Positions 6,459 to 14,599 of a stretch of 64,000 nucleotides of DNA are shown piece after piece (position 1 is the first letter of the stretch; each line of letters begins with the position of its first letter). Origin of the DNA: Caldovatus sediminis (GTDB lineage: Bacteria; Pseudomonadota; Alphaproteobacteria; Acetobacterales; Acetobacteraceae); the NCBI RefSeq assembly GCF_014644455.1, contig NZ_BMKS01000006.1:1-64000 (forward strand), given 5' to 3'. A program made the translations under genes and the position numbers. The notes beneath the pieces were generated by a model, which saw nothing but the letters and a program-made list of their open reading frames with translations, was not told where the DNA came from and made no database searches.

Positions 6459-7889
6459 TCACGCGCCGCGCAGCGCGAAGGCGAGGACGCCGAGCGCGAC
6501 CGCGCCGAGCATGAGCAGGAAGGCGCGCCGCAGCCGGCGCCCCTCGCGGTCGCCGGGGGCGCCGTAGTCGAAGCGCTCGTAGCGGATCCGCCCGGCCGGC
6601 ACGCCGAGCCGCTCGAGCGCGCCCGCCGCCGCCTCCATCATCGGCACCGGGCCGCAGAGCAGCGCCAGGGTCCGGCGCGGGTCGAGGCCGCGGAGCAGCT
6701 CGGCCAGCGCCGCCTCGGACACCGGGCCCACCCCGCCGGTCCAGCCGGGCGGCGCCGGTGCGTCCACCAGATGCGTCGCCACGAGGTCGAGCCTGCCGCG
6801 CATGGCCGCGATCTCCTCGCGGAACACCTGCTGTTCGGGCCTGCGCGTCGCGACCAGGACGCGCACCGGGCGTGCCTCGCCGCGCGCGGCGAGGTGGCGC
6901 AGGATGCCGATGATCGGCGCGATGCCGACCCCGCCGGCGACCAGCAGCAGCGACTCCGCCCTGCGCCCGGCCACCGTCAGCGCGCCGTGCGGCCCGTCGA
7001 GCGCCGCCGGCGTGCCGGGGGCGAGCGCGCCGATGCGGCGCGTCATGTCGCCGGCCTCCTGGATCACGAGGCGCAGCAGCGGCCATTCCTCGGGCGCCGA
7101 GGCGATCGAGAAGGGGTTGTCGGAGACCGGATGGCGCCGGCCGAACACCACCCAGACGAACTGCCCCGCCGCGAAGCGGAAGGGGGCGCCGGCGTGCTGG
7201 CGGAGCGTCACCTCCCACAGCCCGGGGGCGAGGGACCGCACCGCCTCCACCCGCCAGTCCTGGCGCGCGGCGCGCCAGGCGCGCAGCACCCAGACCTCGA
7301 GGAGGGAGGCCGCCGCGACCGCCACCAGCGCCAGCCCGACCGCGCCGACGACGGGGTGCGCGCGCAGATAGGTGCCGTGCCGCAGCGCATGGTCCACCAG
7401 CAGCAGCGCCGCGAGCGCGGCGAGCGCGCCGTGTCCCGCCCGCCAGAGATGGTAGCGGAAGGCCAGCCGCTCGCGGCCGAGGGCGAGGCCGATCAGCGCC
7501 AGCAGCGCGGCCAGGGCGAGCGTGCCGCTGAGCAGCCCCGGCGCGGTCGCCATCCGCCCGAGCCGCGCCAGCGCCGCGCCCGGATCCTCCGCCCCCGCCG
7601 CGGCGAGGGCGAGGAGGTGCAGCAGGGCCACCAGCCCCACCGCGATGCCGGCGAGGCGATGGAACCCCATCGTCACGTCGAGCCCGACGCGCCCCGCGAT
7701 CGCCTCGAACCGCCCGGAGGTGAGGAACTGCAGCAGCAGCATCGCCCCGGCGGCGAGCCCGGCGGCGCTGCCGAGCTCGGCCCAGGCGTCGAGCGGCTCC
7801 GGCCCGAAGGCCGCGGCGGCGGCGAGCACCGCCAGCGCCGCGGCGGGGTAGAGCGCCGCCAGCAGCGGCCCGGGCAGTCCGCGCCTCAC
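6459..7889 (-). CDS. Ferric-reductase-like flavocytochrome b
   Basis: A 476-residue membrane oxidoreductase. The N-terminal half contains about six membrane helices with paired histidines (GFHRLAG, ALLHLLAL, RAGHGALA, DHALRHG) that match the heme ligands of the ferric reductase/YedZ superfamily. The C-terminal half is an FNR-like module: the flavin motif HPVSDNPFSIAS, the nucleotide loop GGVGIAPIIG and the terminal LLCGPVPMM. It should pass electrons from NAD(P)H via FAD to heme and on across the membrane. A last membrane helix follows near the C terminus. The GTG start overlaps the TrxC stop as GTGA, so the two are co-transcribed and translationally coupled. Acceptor unknown; ferric ion, persulfide or the nearby cytochrome c are options. 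Confidence 0.87.
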   Translation of the reverse strand: MRRGLPGPLLAALYPAAALAVLAAAAAFGPEPLDAWAELGSAAGLAAGAMLLLQFLTSGRFEAIAGRVGLDVTMGFHRLAGIAVGLVALLHLLALAAAGAEDPGAALARLGRMATAPGLLSGTLALAALLALIGLALGRERLAFRYHLWRAGHGALAALAALLLVDHALRHGTYLRAHPVVGAVGLALVAVAAASLLEVWVLRAWRAARQDWRVEAVRSLAPGLWEVTLRQHAGAPFRFAAGQFVWVVFGRRHPVSDNPFSIASAPEEWPLLRLVIQEAGDMTRRIGALAPGTPAALDGPHGALTVAGRRAESLLLVAGGVGIAPIIGILRHLAARGEARPVRVLVATRRPEQQVFREEIAAMRGRLDLVATHLVDAPAPPGWTGGVGPVSEAALAELLRGLDPRRTLALLCGPVPMMEAAAGALERLGVPAGRIRYERFDYGAPGDREGRRLRRAFLLMLGAVALGVLAFALRGA

Positions 7890-8368
7890 GCCGCGCCGGT
7901 GCGGCGGTCCGCGGCGGCGCCGGCCGCGGGCGGCGCGACCCGGCTGGCCCAGGCGACGATGCGGTTCGCCGGCATCGCGCCCGCCTGCCGCGCCACCTCC
8001 TGCCCGCCGGCGAAGAGGGAGAGGGTCGGGATGCTGCTGATGCCGAGTTCGGCGGCGAGGGCGGGGGCCTCCTCGGTGGAGACCTTGACCAGCCGCATGC
8101 GCGGCTCCAGCGCGCGCGCCGCCGCCTCGAACTCCGGCGCCATGGCGCGGCACGGGCCGCACCAGGACGCCCAGAAGTCGACCAGCAGCGGGATGCCGCT
8201 ATGGCGCAGGTGCCGGCGGAAGCGCTCCTCGGAGAGCGCCAGCGGGCGCCCCTCGAACAGCGGCGCGTGGCAGTGGCCGCAGCGCGGCCCCTCGCCGAGC
8301 CGCGCCTCCGGCACCCGGTTCAGGCCGTCGCAGCGCGGGCAGACGATCTGGACGGTTCCGTTGGCCAT
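7886..8368 (-). CDS. trxC: Thioredoxin 2 (zinc-finger thioredoxin)
   Basis: A 160-residue thioredoxin with the TrxC-specific N-terminal zinc ribbon (C10-P-R-C13 and C30-G-H-C33) followed by a thioredoxin fold. The active site W69-C-G-P-C73 and the cis-proline segment SSIPTLSLF are intact. TrxC reduces disulfides in the cytoplasm and is usually linked to oxidative or thiol stress. Here it lies directly downstream of the persulfide dioxygenase-like gene, with a 12-base gap, and overlaps the flavocytochrome gene. It may reduce persulfides or disulfides formed during sulfide detoxification. The ATG follows GAGGGGAGGAGCC, a strong ribosome site. The C-terminal tail beyond the fold is alanine-rich and unremarkable. 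Confidence 0.93.
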   Translation of the reverse strand: MANGTVQIVCPRCDGLNRVPEARLGEGPRCGHCHAPLFEGRPLALSEERFRRHLRHSGIPLLVDFWASWCGPCRAMAPEFEAAARALEPRMRLVKVSTEEAPALAAELGISSIPTLSLFAGGQEVARQAGAMPANRIVAWASRVAPPAAGAAADRRTGAA

Positions 8369-8380
8369 CGGCTCCTCCCC

Positions 8381-9268
8381 TCACCGGATCGCGGCGGCCG
8401 CGCCGCCCTTGGCCCTCACCGGGATGCGGAGGTAGCGCACGCCGTTCTCCTCCGCCTCCGGGAAGCGCCCGGCGCGGATGTTGACCTGGATCGAGGGCAG
8501 CAGCAGCAGCGGTGCCGCAAGCGTGCGGTCGCGCTCGGTGCGGAAGCGCACGAACTCCTCCTCGGTCACGCCGTCCCTGACGTGCGGGTTGTGCGCGCGC
8601 TGCTCGGCCACCGTGCTCTGCCAGGCGTAGTGGTCGCGCCCCGGCGCCTTGTAGTCGTGGCACATCCAGAGCCGCGTCTCCGGCGGCAGGGCGAGCAGCC
8701 GGCGGATCGAGCGGTAGAGCGTGCGCGCGTCGCCGCCGGGGAAGTCCGCCCGCGCCGTGCCGTAGTCGTGCATGAACAGCGTGTCGCCGACGAAGACGTC
8801 GTCGCCGATCCTGTAGGCGACGTCGGCCGGGGTGTGGCCCGGCACGTGCAGCACCTCGACCTCGAGCCGGCCGAGCGGGAAGCGCTCGCCGTCGCGGAAC
8901 AGCCGGTCGAAGTCGCCGCCCTCGGGCTTGAGGTCGCGCGCGTCGAAGACGGGGCGGAAGATCCGCTGCACGTCCTTGATGTGCTCGCCGATGCCGATCG
9001 GGGCGCCGGTGCGGGCCTTGATGTAGGGGGCGGCGGTCAGGTGGTCGGCATGGGCGTGGGTCTCCAGCACCCAGCGGATGGCGACGCCCTCCTCGGCGGC
9101 GGCGGCGAGGATGCGGTCGGCGAAGGCGGTGTCGGCCTCGCCGGAGCGGTGGTCGTAGTCGAGCACCGGGTCAATGACGGCGCCCTCCCTGGTCGCCGGG
9201 TCCCAGACCAGGTAGCTCACCGTGTTGGTGGGCTCGTCGAAGAAGGCGCGGATGACGGGCTTGTCCAT
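8381..9268 (-). CDS. Persulfide dioxygenase-like MBL hydrolase (Blh type)
   Basis: A 295-residue metallo-beta-lactamase-fold protein of the ETHE1/Blh kind. The metal site is complete: H71-A-H73-A-D75-H76, H145 in HVPGHTP, and D162 in VGDTLF. These enzymes use one iron to oxidise glutathione persulfide to sulfite. Sequence features such as the HDYGTARADFPGG loop and PSIQVNIRAG tail are typical of the family regulated by BigR. The ATG at 9268 follows GGAGGACCCC; a longer frame upstream runs into the operator. It is divergent from a BigR-like repressor, and trxC and the flavocytochrome follow in the same operon. Hydrolysis of glyoxalase-type thioesters is the main alternative but fits the context less well. 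Confidence 0.9.
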   Translation of the reverse strand: MDKPVIRAFFDEPTNTVSYLVWDPATREGAVIDPVLDYDHRSGEADTAFADRILAAAAEEGVAIRWVLETHAHADHLTAAPYIKARTGAPIGIGEHIKDVQRIFRPVFDARDLKPEGGDFDRLFRDGERFPLGRLEVEVLHVPGHTPADVAYRIGDDVFVGDTLFMHDYGTARADFPGGDARTLYRSIRRLLALPPETRLWMCHDYKAPGRDHYAWQSTVAEQRAHNPHVRDGVTEEEFVRFRTERDRTLAAPLLLLPSIQVNIRAGRFPEAEENGVRYLRIPVRAKGGAAAAIR

Positions 9269-9296
9269 GGGGTCCTCCGATGCCCCGGGGCGGGGC

Positions 9297-9338
9297 TTGA
9301 CGGCAATATAAGACAACGCTTATTTAGCGCAAGCTTAT
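9297..9338. promoter_or_regulatory. Divergent promoter and BigR/ArsR-type operator
   Basis: The only AT-rich spot in this region. An inverted repeat ATAAG (9308-9312) / CTTAT (9319-9323) has the usual look of an ArsR-family operator. GCTTAT recurs at 9333-9338. A minus-strand -10 (TATATT, 9310-9305) and a weak plus-strand promoter (TTGACG 9297-9302, TATTTA 9321-9326) overlap it. A repressor bound here would shut off both the dioxygenase operon and its own gene. Confidence 0.65.
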
Positions 9339-9353
9339 GGAGCGGACGGACGG

Positions 9354-9695
9354 ATGTCGGCGGCAGCGGCATTGGCCTGGCAGGGCCTGGACGGGCTGGA
9401 GGAGAAGGCGGCGGAGGCGGCGCGGTTGCTTCGCCTCCTCGCCAACGAGAACCGCCTGCTGGTGCTCTGCCACCTCGTCGCCGACGGCGAGATGAGCGTC
9501 GGCGCGCTGGCGGAGGCGCTCGGCCTCTCCCAGCCGGCGCTGTCGCAGCACCTCGCCCGGCTGCGCGAGGACGGTCTGGTGGCGACGCGGAAGGAGGCGC
9601 AGACGGTGTTCTACCGGCTCGCCGACCCCAAGGCGGCGCGCCTCCTCGCCGTGCTGCGCGACCTCTACTGCTGCCCGCCCGATTCCGCCGGCTGA
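9354..9695 (+). CDS. bigR: BigR/SqrR-like sulfide-responsive ArsR repressor
   Basis: A 113-residue winged-helix repressor of the ArsR family. The recognition region reads SVGALAEALGLSQPALSQHL (about 48-67), followed by the wing with TVFYRL. Cys39 in LVLCHLV and Cys106 (with Cys107) near the C terminus in DLYCCP fall at the spacing of the two sensor cysteines of BigR and SqrR, which form a di- or tetrasulfide bridge with persulfides and release DNA. It is transcribed divergently from the persulfide dioxygenase gene across an ATAAG/CTTAT operator. The rhodanese and TauE genes follow on the same strand. Redox sensing through Cys39/Cys106 is inferred from the alignment and context. Confidence 0.88.
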   Translation: MSAAAALAWQGLDGLEEKAAEAARLLRLLANENRLLVLCHLVADGEMSVGALAEALGLSQPALSQHLARLREDGLVATRKEAQTVFYRLADPKAARLLAVLRDLYCCPPDSAG

Positions 9696-9737
9696 GCCCC
9701 GCGACCGCGAACCGAACCGAGGACAGGACCCCGACCC

Positions 9738-10274
9738 ATGCTCAAGACCATCTCTCCCGCCGAGGCCGCCCGCCTGCTGCGCGAGGAGGGCGCCACCCTG
9801 GTGGATGTGCGCGAGCCCGACGAGCACGCCCGCCAGCGCATCCCGGGCGCGCGCAACCTGCCGCTCTCGCAGCTCGAGGAGGCGGAGCTCGCCGTGCACC
9901 AGGGCAGGCCGGTGCTGTTCCACTGCCGCTCCGGCGCCCGCACCGAGGGCAATGCCGAGCGCCTCGCCGCCAAGGCCGGGCCGGGCTGCCAGGCCTACAT
10001 CGTCGAGGGCGGGCTGGAGGCGTGGCGGCAGGCCGGGCTGCCGGTCGCCGAGGACCGCCGCCAGCCGATCGAGGTGATCCGCCAGGTGCAGATCGTGGCG
10101 GGCTCGATGGTGCTGCTCGGCGTCCTGCTCGGCGCCCTGGTCTCGCCCTGGCTCTACGGGCTCTCGGCCTTCGTCGGCGCCGGGCTGGTCTTCGCCGGCG
10201 TCACCGGGACCTGCGGCATGGCGTCGCTGCTGCGGCGGATGCCGTGGAACCGGCCCCGTCCCGCCACGGCCTGA
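9738..10274 (+). CDS. Membrane-anchored rhodanese (YgaP-like)
   Basis: A 178-residue protein with an N-terminal rhodanese domain (about 4-105) and a C-terminal DUF2892-type pair of membrane helices (about 118-136 and 139-158). The sulfur-carrying loop is F-H-C63-R-S-G-A-R, so the catalytic cysteine is present, and VDVREPDEH and EGGLEAW motifs are intact. YgaP-like proteins move sulfane sulfur from thiosulfate or persulfides to acceptors at the cytoplasmic membrane. The gene lies 42 bases after the BigR-like repressor and before TauE, so it is likely induced with them by persulfide. In several bacteria rhodaneses of this kind feed persulfide dioxygenase, which is divergent here. Confidence 0.92.
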   Translation: MLKTISPAEAARLLREEGATLVDVREPDEHARQRIPGARNLPLSQLEEAELAVHQGRPVLFHCRSGARTEGNAERLAAKAGPGCQAYIVEGGLEAWRQAGLPVAEDRRQPIEVIRQVQIVAGSMVLLGVLLGALVSPWLYGLSAFVGAGLVFAGVTGTCGMASLLRRMPWNRPRPATA

Positions 10275-10467
10275 CCCCCGCGCGCGGCGGGCCCGGCCCG
10301 CCCTCCCGATCGCCGCGGCCGTCCCTCGCGCCTGAGGGGCGGGCCGGCCGCGGCGCGACCCGCGCGGCCCGCCCGGGACAGGGGGGCCGCGAGACCCCGC
10401 GTTGTCGCCACCACCCCCGACGCCGCCGCGGCCGACGCCCGGCGCGGCGGCGAGGAAGGCACGTGCC

Positions 10468-11256
10468 ATGCTGACGCTCTCGTTCCTCCAGACCCTGCTC
10501 GGCGGCGCCTCCGGCTCGCTGGTCGGATTCTCGCTCGGCCTCGTCGGCGGCGGCGGGTCCATCCTCGCCGTGCCGCTGCTCGTCTATCTGGTCGGCGTGC
10601 CGGTGCCGCACCTCGCCATCGGCACCAGCGCCGTCGCCGTCGCGGCCAACGCCGCGGCGAGCCTCGCCGGGCACGCCCGCGCCGGCCATGTGCGCTGGCC
10701 CTGCGCGCTCGTCTTCGCCGGCGCCGGCGTGCTGGGCGCCTTCGCCGGGGCGCAGCTCGGCAAGCGGGTGGACGGCCAGGCGCTGCTCGCCGCCTTCGCG
10801 GTGATGATGCTCGTCGTCGCCGCGCTGATGCTGCGCCGGCGCGAGCCGGGGGAGGAGCGCAAGGTCCGGCTGAACCGCGCCAACGCCCCGGCGCTCGTCG
10901 GCACCGGGCTCGGCGTCGGGGCGCTCTCCGGCTTCTTCGGCATCGGCGGCGGCTTCCTGATCGTGCCGGGGCTGATCCTGGCGACCGGCATGCCGATGCT
11001 GCAGGCGGTCGGCACCTCGCTCGTCGCGGTCACCGCCTTCGGCCTGACGACCGCCGCGAGCTACGCCTGGGCGGGGCTGGTGGACTGGACGCTGGCCGCG
11101 GTCTTCATCGGCGGCGGTGTCGTCGGCAGCCTGCTCGGCGCCCGCGCGGCGCGCCATCTGGCGCGGCGCCGCGGCGCCCTGGCGCGGGTGCTGGCGGGGC
11201 TGATCATCGGCGTCGCGGCCTACATGCTGGCGCGCAGCCTCGGCCTGATCGGCTGA
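10468..11256 (+). CDS. TauE/SafE sulfite exporter family protein
   Basis: A 262-residue integral membrane protein with about eight helices in two homologous halves, each opening with the family's glycine-rich motif: SLGLVGGGGSILAVPLL near residue 22 and SGFFGIGGGFLIVPGLI near residue 154. The TauE/SafE family moves sulfite, sulfoacetate and other organic anions out of the cell. It closes the sulfur locus, which should produce sulfite through the persulfide dioxygenase, so sulfite export is a sensible role. The ATG at 10468 follows GAGGAAGG. The 193 bases between the rhodanese gene and this one are GC-rich and may hold a separate promoter, but none is visible. Confidence 0.9.
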   Translation: MLTLSFLQTLLGGASGSLVGFSLGLVGGGGSILAVPLLVYLVGVPVPHLAIGTSAVAVAANAAASLAGHARAGHVRWPCALVFAGAGVLGAFAGAQLGKRVDGQALLAAFAVMMLVVAALMLRRREPGEERKVRLNRANAPALVGTGLGVGALSGFFGIGGGFLIVPGLILATGMPMLQAVGTSLVAVTAFGLTTAASYAWAGLVDWTLAAVFIGGGVVGSLLGARAARHLARRRGALARVLAGLIIGVAAYMLARSLGLIG

Positions 11257-11557
11257 GCCGCGCGCCCGCGCGCGGGGGGAGGCCCGCGCCATCGCCAGCG
11301 CCTTCCCCGGCTTCGGCGCCTCGGGCTTCTCGCGCGGGAAGGCATGCCCCTCGCCGGGGAGCAGCGCCGGCCCGGGGCGGCCGCGAGCGCCTCCCCGGCC
11401 GCCTCGCCTCTCCGCCATCGCCGCCTCCCGCGTCCCGCCGGAAGGGCCATGCGCGACCCGCCGGCCCCCCTTGGCGGCGGCGGCGCGCGCGGGCAGGGTG
11501 CGCAGGATGCCCCGGCGGCGCTCGGCGCCCCGGCGCGAGACAGGGGAAACGCCCGAG
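11257..11557. other. GC-rich intergenic region
   Basis: About 300 bases between the exporter gene and the hydroxyacid oxidase gene. A short CCGCGCG/CGCGCGG inverted repeat lies just after the exporter stop and could end that transcript, but no T run follows. Open frames here are compositional. No promoter could be assigned. Confidence 0.3.
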
Positions 11558-12829
11558 ATGAGCGCGAGCAGCGGAACCTTGGACCAGGCGCGGAGCGGAT
11601 CGCCGGCGGCGGCCGGCGCGCCGCGCCCGACCTTCGCCGCCGCCCGCCCGAAGCCGGCCGTCCCGCGCCACCTGCGCCGCTTCCTCGCGCTGCACGACTT
11701 CGAGGACGCGGCGCGTCGCCACCTGCCCCGCATGCTCCACGGCTTCGTCGCCGGCGGCGTCGAGACCGACTGGACGCTGCGCGAGAACCGCGCCGCCTTC
11801 GGCGACTGGGCCTTCGTCCCGCGCGTGCTGGTGGACACCTCCGGCCGCAGCACCGCGGCCACGCTGTTCGGGCGCGCGTACGCCGCGCCCTTCGGCATCG
11901 CGCCGATGGGCGCCTCCGCCCTGATCGCCTACCGCGGCGACCTGGTGCTGGCGCAGGCCGCGGCGGCGGCGAACATCCCGATGATCATGAGCGCCTCCTC
12001 CCTGATCCCGCTGGAGGAGGTGCGGCGCAACGGCCCCAACACCTGGTACCAGGCCTACCTCCCCGGCGAGGCCGCGCGCATCGAGCCGCTGGTGGACCGC
12101 GTCGCCGCCGCGGGCTTCGACACCTTCGTCCTGACCGTGGACGTCCCGGTCGCCGCCAACCGCGAGAACAACATCCGCAACGGCTACGCGATCCCGCTCA
12201 AGCCCAATCTCCGCCTCGCCTGGGAGGGGATCACGCATCCCCGCTGGCTCCTCGGCACCCTGCTGCGGACCATCGCGAGGCACGGCATGCCGCATTTCGA
12301 GAACATGGACGCCGGGCGCGGCCCGCCGATCGTCTCGCGCACCCTGATGCGCGCCTTCGGCGAGCGCGACCGGCTGAACTGGCAGCACCTCGAGCTGATC
12401 CGCCGCCGCTGGAAGGGCAGGCTCGTGGTGAAGGGCGTGCTGGCCGCGGCCGACGCGAGGATCGCGCGCGAGAGCGGCTGCGACGGCGTCATCGTCTCCA
12501 ACCACGGCGGGCGGCAGCTCGACGGCGCCATCCCCTCGCTGCGCGCGCTGCCGGAGGTGGCGGCCGAGGCGGGCGGCATGACGGTGATGCTCGACAGCGG
12601 CGTCCGCCGCGGCACCGACGTGCTGAAGGCGCTCGCCCTCGGCGCGCAGTTCGTCTTCGTCGGGCGGCCGTTCCTCTGCGCCGCCGCGCTCGGCGGCGAG
12701 GAGGGCGTGGTGCACGCGATCCGCCTGCTCGCCGAGGAGGTGAACCGCGACATGGCGCTGCTCGGCATCAACCGCCTGTCCGAGCTGGGACCGGCGCTGA
12801 TCCGCCGCGTGCGCGGCGGCGGGGGCTGA
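11558..12829 (+). CDS. FMN-dependent alpha-hydroxyacid oxidase
   Basis: A 423-residue enzyme of the lactate/glycolate/mandelate oxidase family, an FMN TIM barrel that oxidises L-2-hydroxyacids to 2-oxoacids. The catalytic segment IVSNHGGRQLDG places the base at H316 with R319, and K292 in VVKGVL binds the flavin; DSGVRRGTDVLKAL and QFVFVGRPFL form the phosphate site. The N terminus (about 1-40) is a longer, proline/alanine-rich tail than usual; the start at 11558 is the most conservative ATG with AGGGGA upstream. It heads an operon with an SDR (9-base gap) and a TauD-like dioxygenase. Whether it passes electrons to oxygen or to a quinone cannot be told. Confidence 0.9.
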   Translation: MSASSGTLDQARSGSPAAAGAPRPTFAAARPKPAVPRHLRRFLALHDFEDAARRHLPRMLHGFVAGGVETDWTLRENRAAFGDWAFVPRVLVDTSGRSTAATLFGRAYAAPFGIAPMGASALIAYRGDLVLAQAAAAANIPMIMSASSLIPLEEVRRNGPNTWYQAYLPGEAARIEPLVDRVAAAGFDTFVLTVDVPVAANRENNIRNGYAIPLKPNLRLAWEGITHPRWLLGTLLRTIARHGMPHFENMDAGRGPPIVSRTLMRAFGERDRLNWQHLELIRRRWKGRLVVKGVLAAADARIARESGCDGVIVSNHGGRQLDGAIPSLRALPEVAAEAGGMTVMLDSGVRRGTDVLKALALGAQFVFVGRPFLCAAALGGEEGVVHAIRLLAEEVNRDMALLGINRLSELGPALIRRVRGGGG

Positions 12830-12838
12830 GGGCGCGCC

Positions 12839-13612
12839 ATGCGCCGCTCCCCCTTCGACCTGACCGGCAAGGTGGCGCTCGTCACCGGCGGCAACGGCGG
12901 CATCGGCTTCGGCATGGCGCGGGCGCTGGCCGAGGCGGGGGCCGACGTCGCGATCTGGGGCACCAGCGCCGCGAAGAACGTCGCGGCGCGCGAGGCGCTG
13001 GCGCGCGCCGGCCGCCGCGTCCTCGCCCTCGAATGCGACGTCGGCGAGGAGGCGGCGGTCGAGGCCGCCTTCGCCGAGACGCTGCGCGTCCTCGGCCGGG
13101 TGGACGCCTGCTTCGCCAACGCCGGCACCTATGGCGGCCGCCGCACGCCCTTCGCCGAGATGTCCGCGGAGGAGTGGCGGCGCGTGCTGCGGGTCAACCT
13201 CGACGGCGCCTTCTACACCCTGCGCGCCGCGGCGCGGCACATGACGGCGCGCGGCGGCGGCGGCGCGCTGGTCGGCACCGCCTCGCTCGCCGCGATCGAG
13301 GGCGCGCCGCGCAACGAGCACTACGCCGCGACCAAGGGCGGGCTGATCTCGATGATCCGCGGCCTCGCCGTGGAACTGGCGCGGCACGGCATCCGCGCCA
13401 ACGCCATCCTGCCCGGCTGGATCGAGACGGAGATGACCGCCGGCGCCATCGCCGATCCGAAGTTCAGCGCCGCCGTGCTGCCGCGCATCCCGATGCGGCG
13501 CTGGGGCACCGGCGCCGATTTCGGCGGCATCGCGGTCTATCTCGCGAGCGACGCCTCCGCCTACCACACCGGCGACAGCTTCGTCATCGACGGGGGCTAC
13601 GCGCTGTTCTGA
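12839..13612 (+). CDS. Short-chain dehydrogenase/reductase
   Basis: A 257-residue classical SDR. The cofactor loop TGGNGGIG (16-23), the NAG motif (94-96), S149, and Y162-A-A-T-K166 are all present, as is the C-terminal DGGYALF that closes the substrate site. The residue after the first beta strand region (IWGTS) lacks an acidic anchor, which leans towards NADP(H), though this is weak. It would interconvert an alcohol and a ketone. It is nine bases behind the hydroxyacid oxidase gene and 42 bases ahead of a TauD-like dioxygenase, so all three probably act on one substrate in sequence. The substrate is not evident. Confidence 0.93.
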   Translation: MRRSPFDLTGKVALVTGGNGGIGFGMARALAEAGADVAIWGTSAAKNVAAREALARAGRRVLALECDVGEEAAVEAAFAETLRVLGRVDACFANAGTYGGRRTPFAEMSAEEWRRVLRVNLDGAFYTLRAAARHMTARGGGGALVGTASLAAIEGAPRNEHYAATKGGLISMIRGLAVELARHGIRANAILPGWIETEMTAGAIADPKFSAAVLPRIPMRRWGTGADFGGIAVYLASDASAYHTGDSFVIDGGYALF

Positions 13613-13654
13613 CGATACCGGGCGCCTCGCGCACCGTCAGGGGACCGACGACGC

Positions 13655-14479
13655 ATGTCCGACGCCGTCCTGCCGACCTTCCGCCCGCTCACGCCGGTGC
13701 TCGGCGCCGAGGTGATCGGGCTCGACCTCTCCCGCCCCATCGGGCCCGCGGTGCGGGAGGCGCTGCGCGAGGCCTTCCGCCGCCACCTGCTGCTGCTGAT
13801 CCGCGGCCAGGAGGGGGTGACGACCGAGCAGCAGACCCGCTTCGCCGGGATCTTCGGCCGCGTGGAGCTGCGCGAGAAGAACCGCGTCCGCAACGCGGAG
13901 GCGGGCGCCCAGCACGTCTCCAACGTCCGCCCCGACGGGGTGTTCGGCCTCGGCGAGCTCGATTTCCACTGCGACCAGCTGTTCCAGCCGGAGCCGCTCT
14001 CCGCGCTGATCCTCTACGCGATCGAGGTCCCCGAGACCGGCGGCGACACGCGCTTCGTCAACACCGTCGCCGCGCATGCTCGCATGCCGGAAGCGCTGCG
14101 CACGCGCATCGCCACCCTCGCCTGCCGCCACGCCTACACCTTCGCCGGCGCGCTGGCGCAGGACTGGAACGTGGACGACGCGGCGGTGCAGCCCCTCTCC
14201 GCCGTGCATCCCATGATCTGGCGCGGGCCCGGCGGCGACGAGCCGGGCGCGATCTGGGTCAACAAGCTGACCACGGTGGAAGTGCTCGGCCTGCCGCCGG
14301 AGGAGGGCCGGGCCCTGATCGCCGAGGTGCGCCGCCACCTCTACGACGGGGACCTCGCCTACACCCACCGCTGGCGGCCGGGCGACCTGGTGCTGTGGGA
14401 CAACCGTCGCCTGCAGCACGCGCGCACGCCCTTCGACCCGGCAGCGCGGCGGACGCTGCGGCGCAGCCCGATCCTCTGA
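13655..14479 (+). CDS. TauD/TfdA-family 2-oxoglutarate dioxygenase
   Basis: A 274-residue Fe(II)/2-oxoglutarate oxygenase. The iron triad is H105-C-D107 and H255 in the WDNRRLQHA block; R266 or R269 near the C terminus should hold 2-oxoglutarate. TauD-family members hydroxylate a substrate carbon and so release sulfite, phenol or an amine. The gene is third in an operon with a hydroxyacid oxidase and an SDR, which would fit stepwise breakdown of an ether, sulfonate or aromatic acid. The ATG at 13655 follows AGGGGACC. A second TauD-like gene at 54154-55059 is only distantly similar. A palindrome CCGGCGCGCGCCGG at 14486-14499 lies just past the stop. Confidence 0.9.
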   Translation: MSDAVLPTFRPLTPVLGAEVIGLDLSRPIGPAVREALREAFRRHLLLLIRGQEGVTTEQQTRFAGIFGRVELREKNRVRNAEAGAQHVSNVRPDGVFGLGELDFHCDQLFQPEPLSALILYAIEVPETGGDTRFVNTVAAHARMPEALRTRIATLACRHAYTFAGALAQDWNVDDAAVQPLSAVHPMIWRGPGGDEPGAIWVNKLTTVEVLGLPPEEGRALIAEVRRHLYDGDLAYTHRWRPGDLVLWDNRRLQHARTPFDPAARRTLRRSPIL

Positions 14480-14599
14480 CCGGAGCCGGCGCGCGCCGGT
14501 TCAGGCCGGTGGCGGCGTTGCCGGCCGCGCTACCGCCCCGCGGAGGCCGGGCGCGAGGCCACCGCTCGCCCGGCTCCGCGCAGGGGCGGCGGGCCGCGA

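Noticed and set aside
14486..14499. Perfect palindrome CCGGCGCGCGCCGG after the dioxygenase gene
   Set aside because: Short all-GC palindromes are expected at this composition; there is no T run, so a terminator is not supported.
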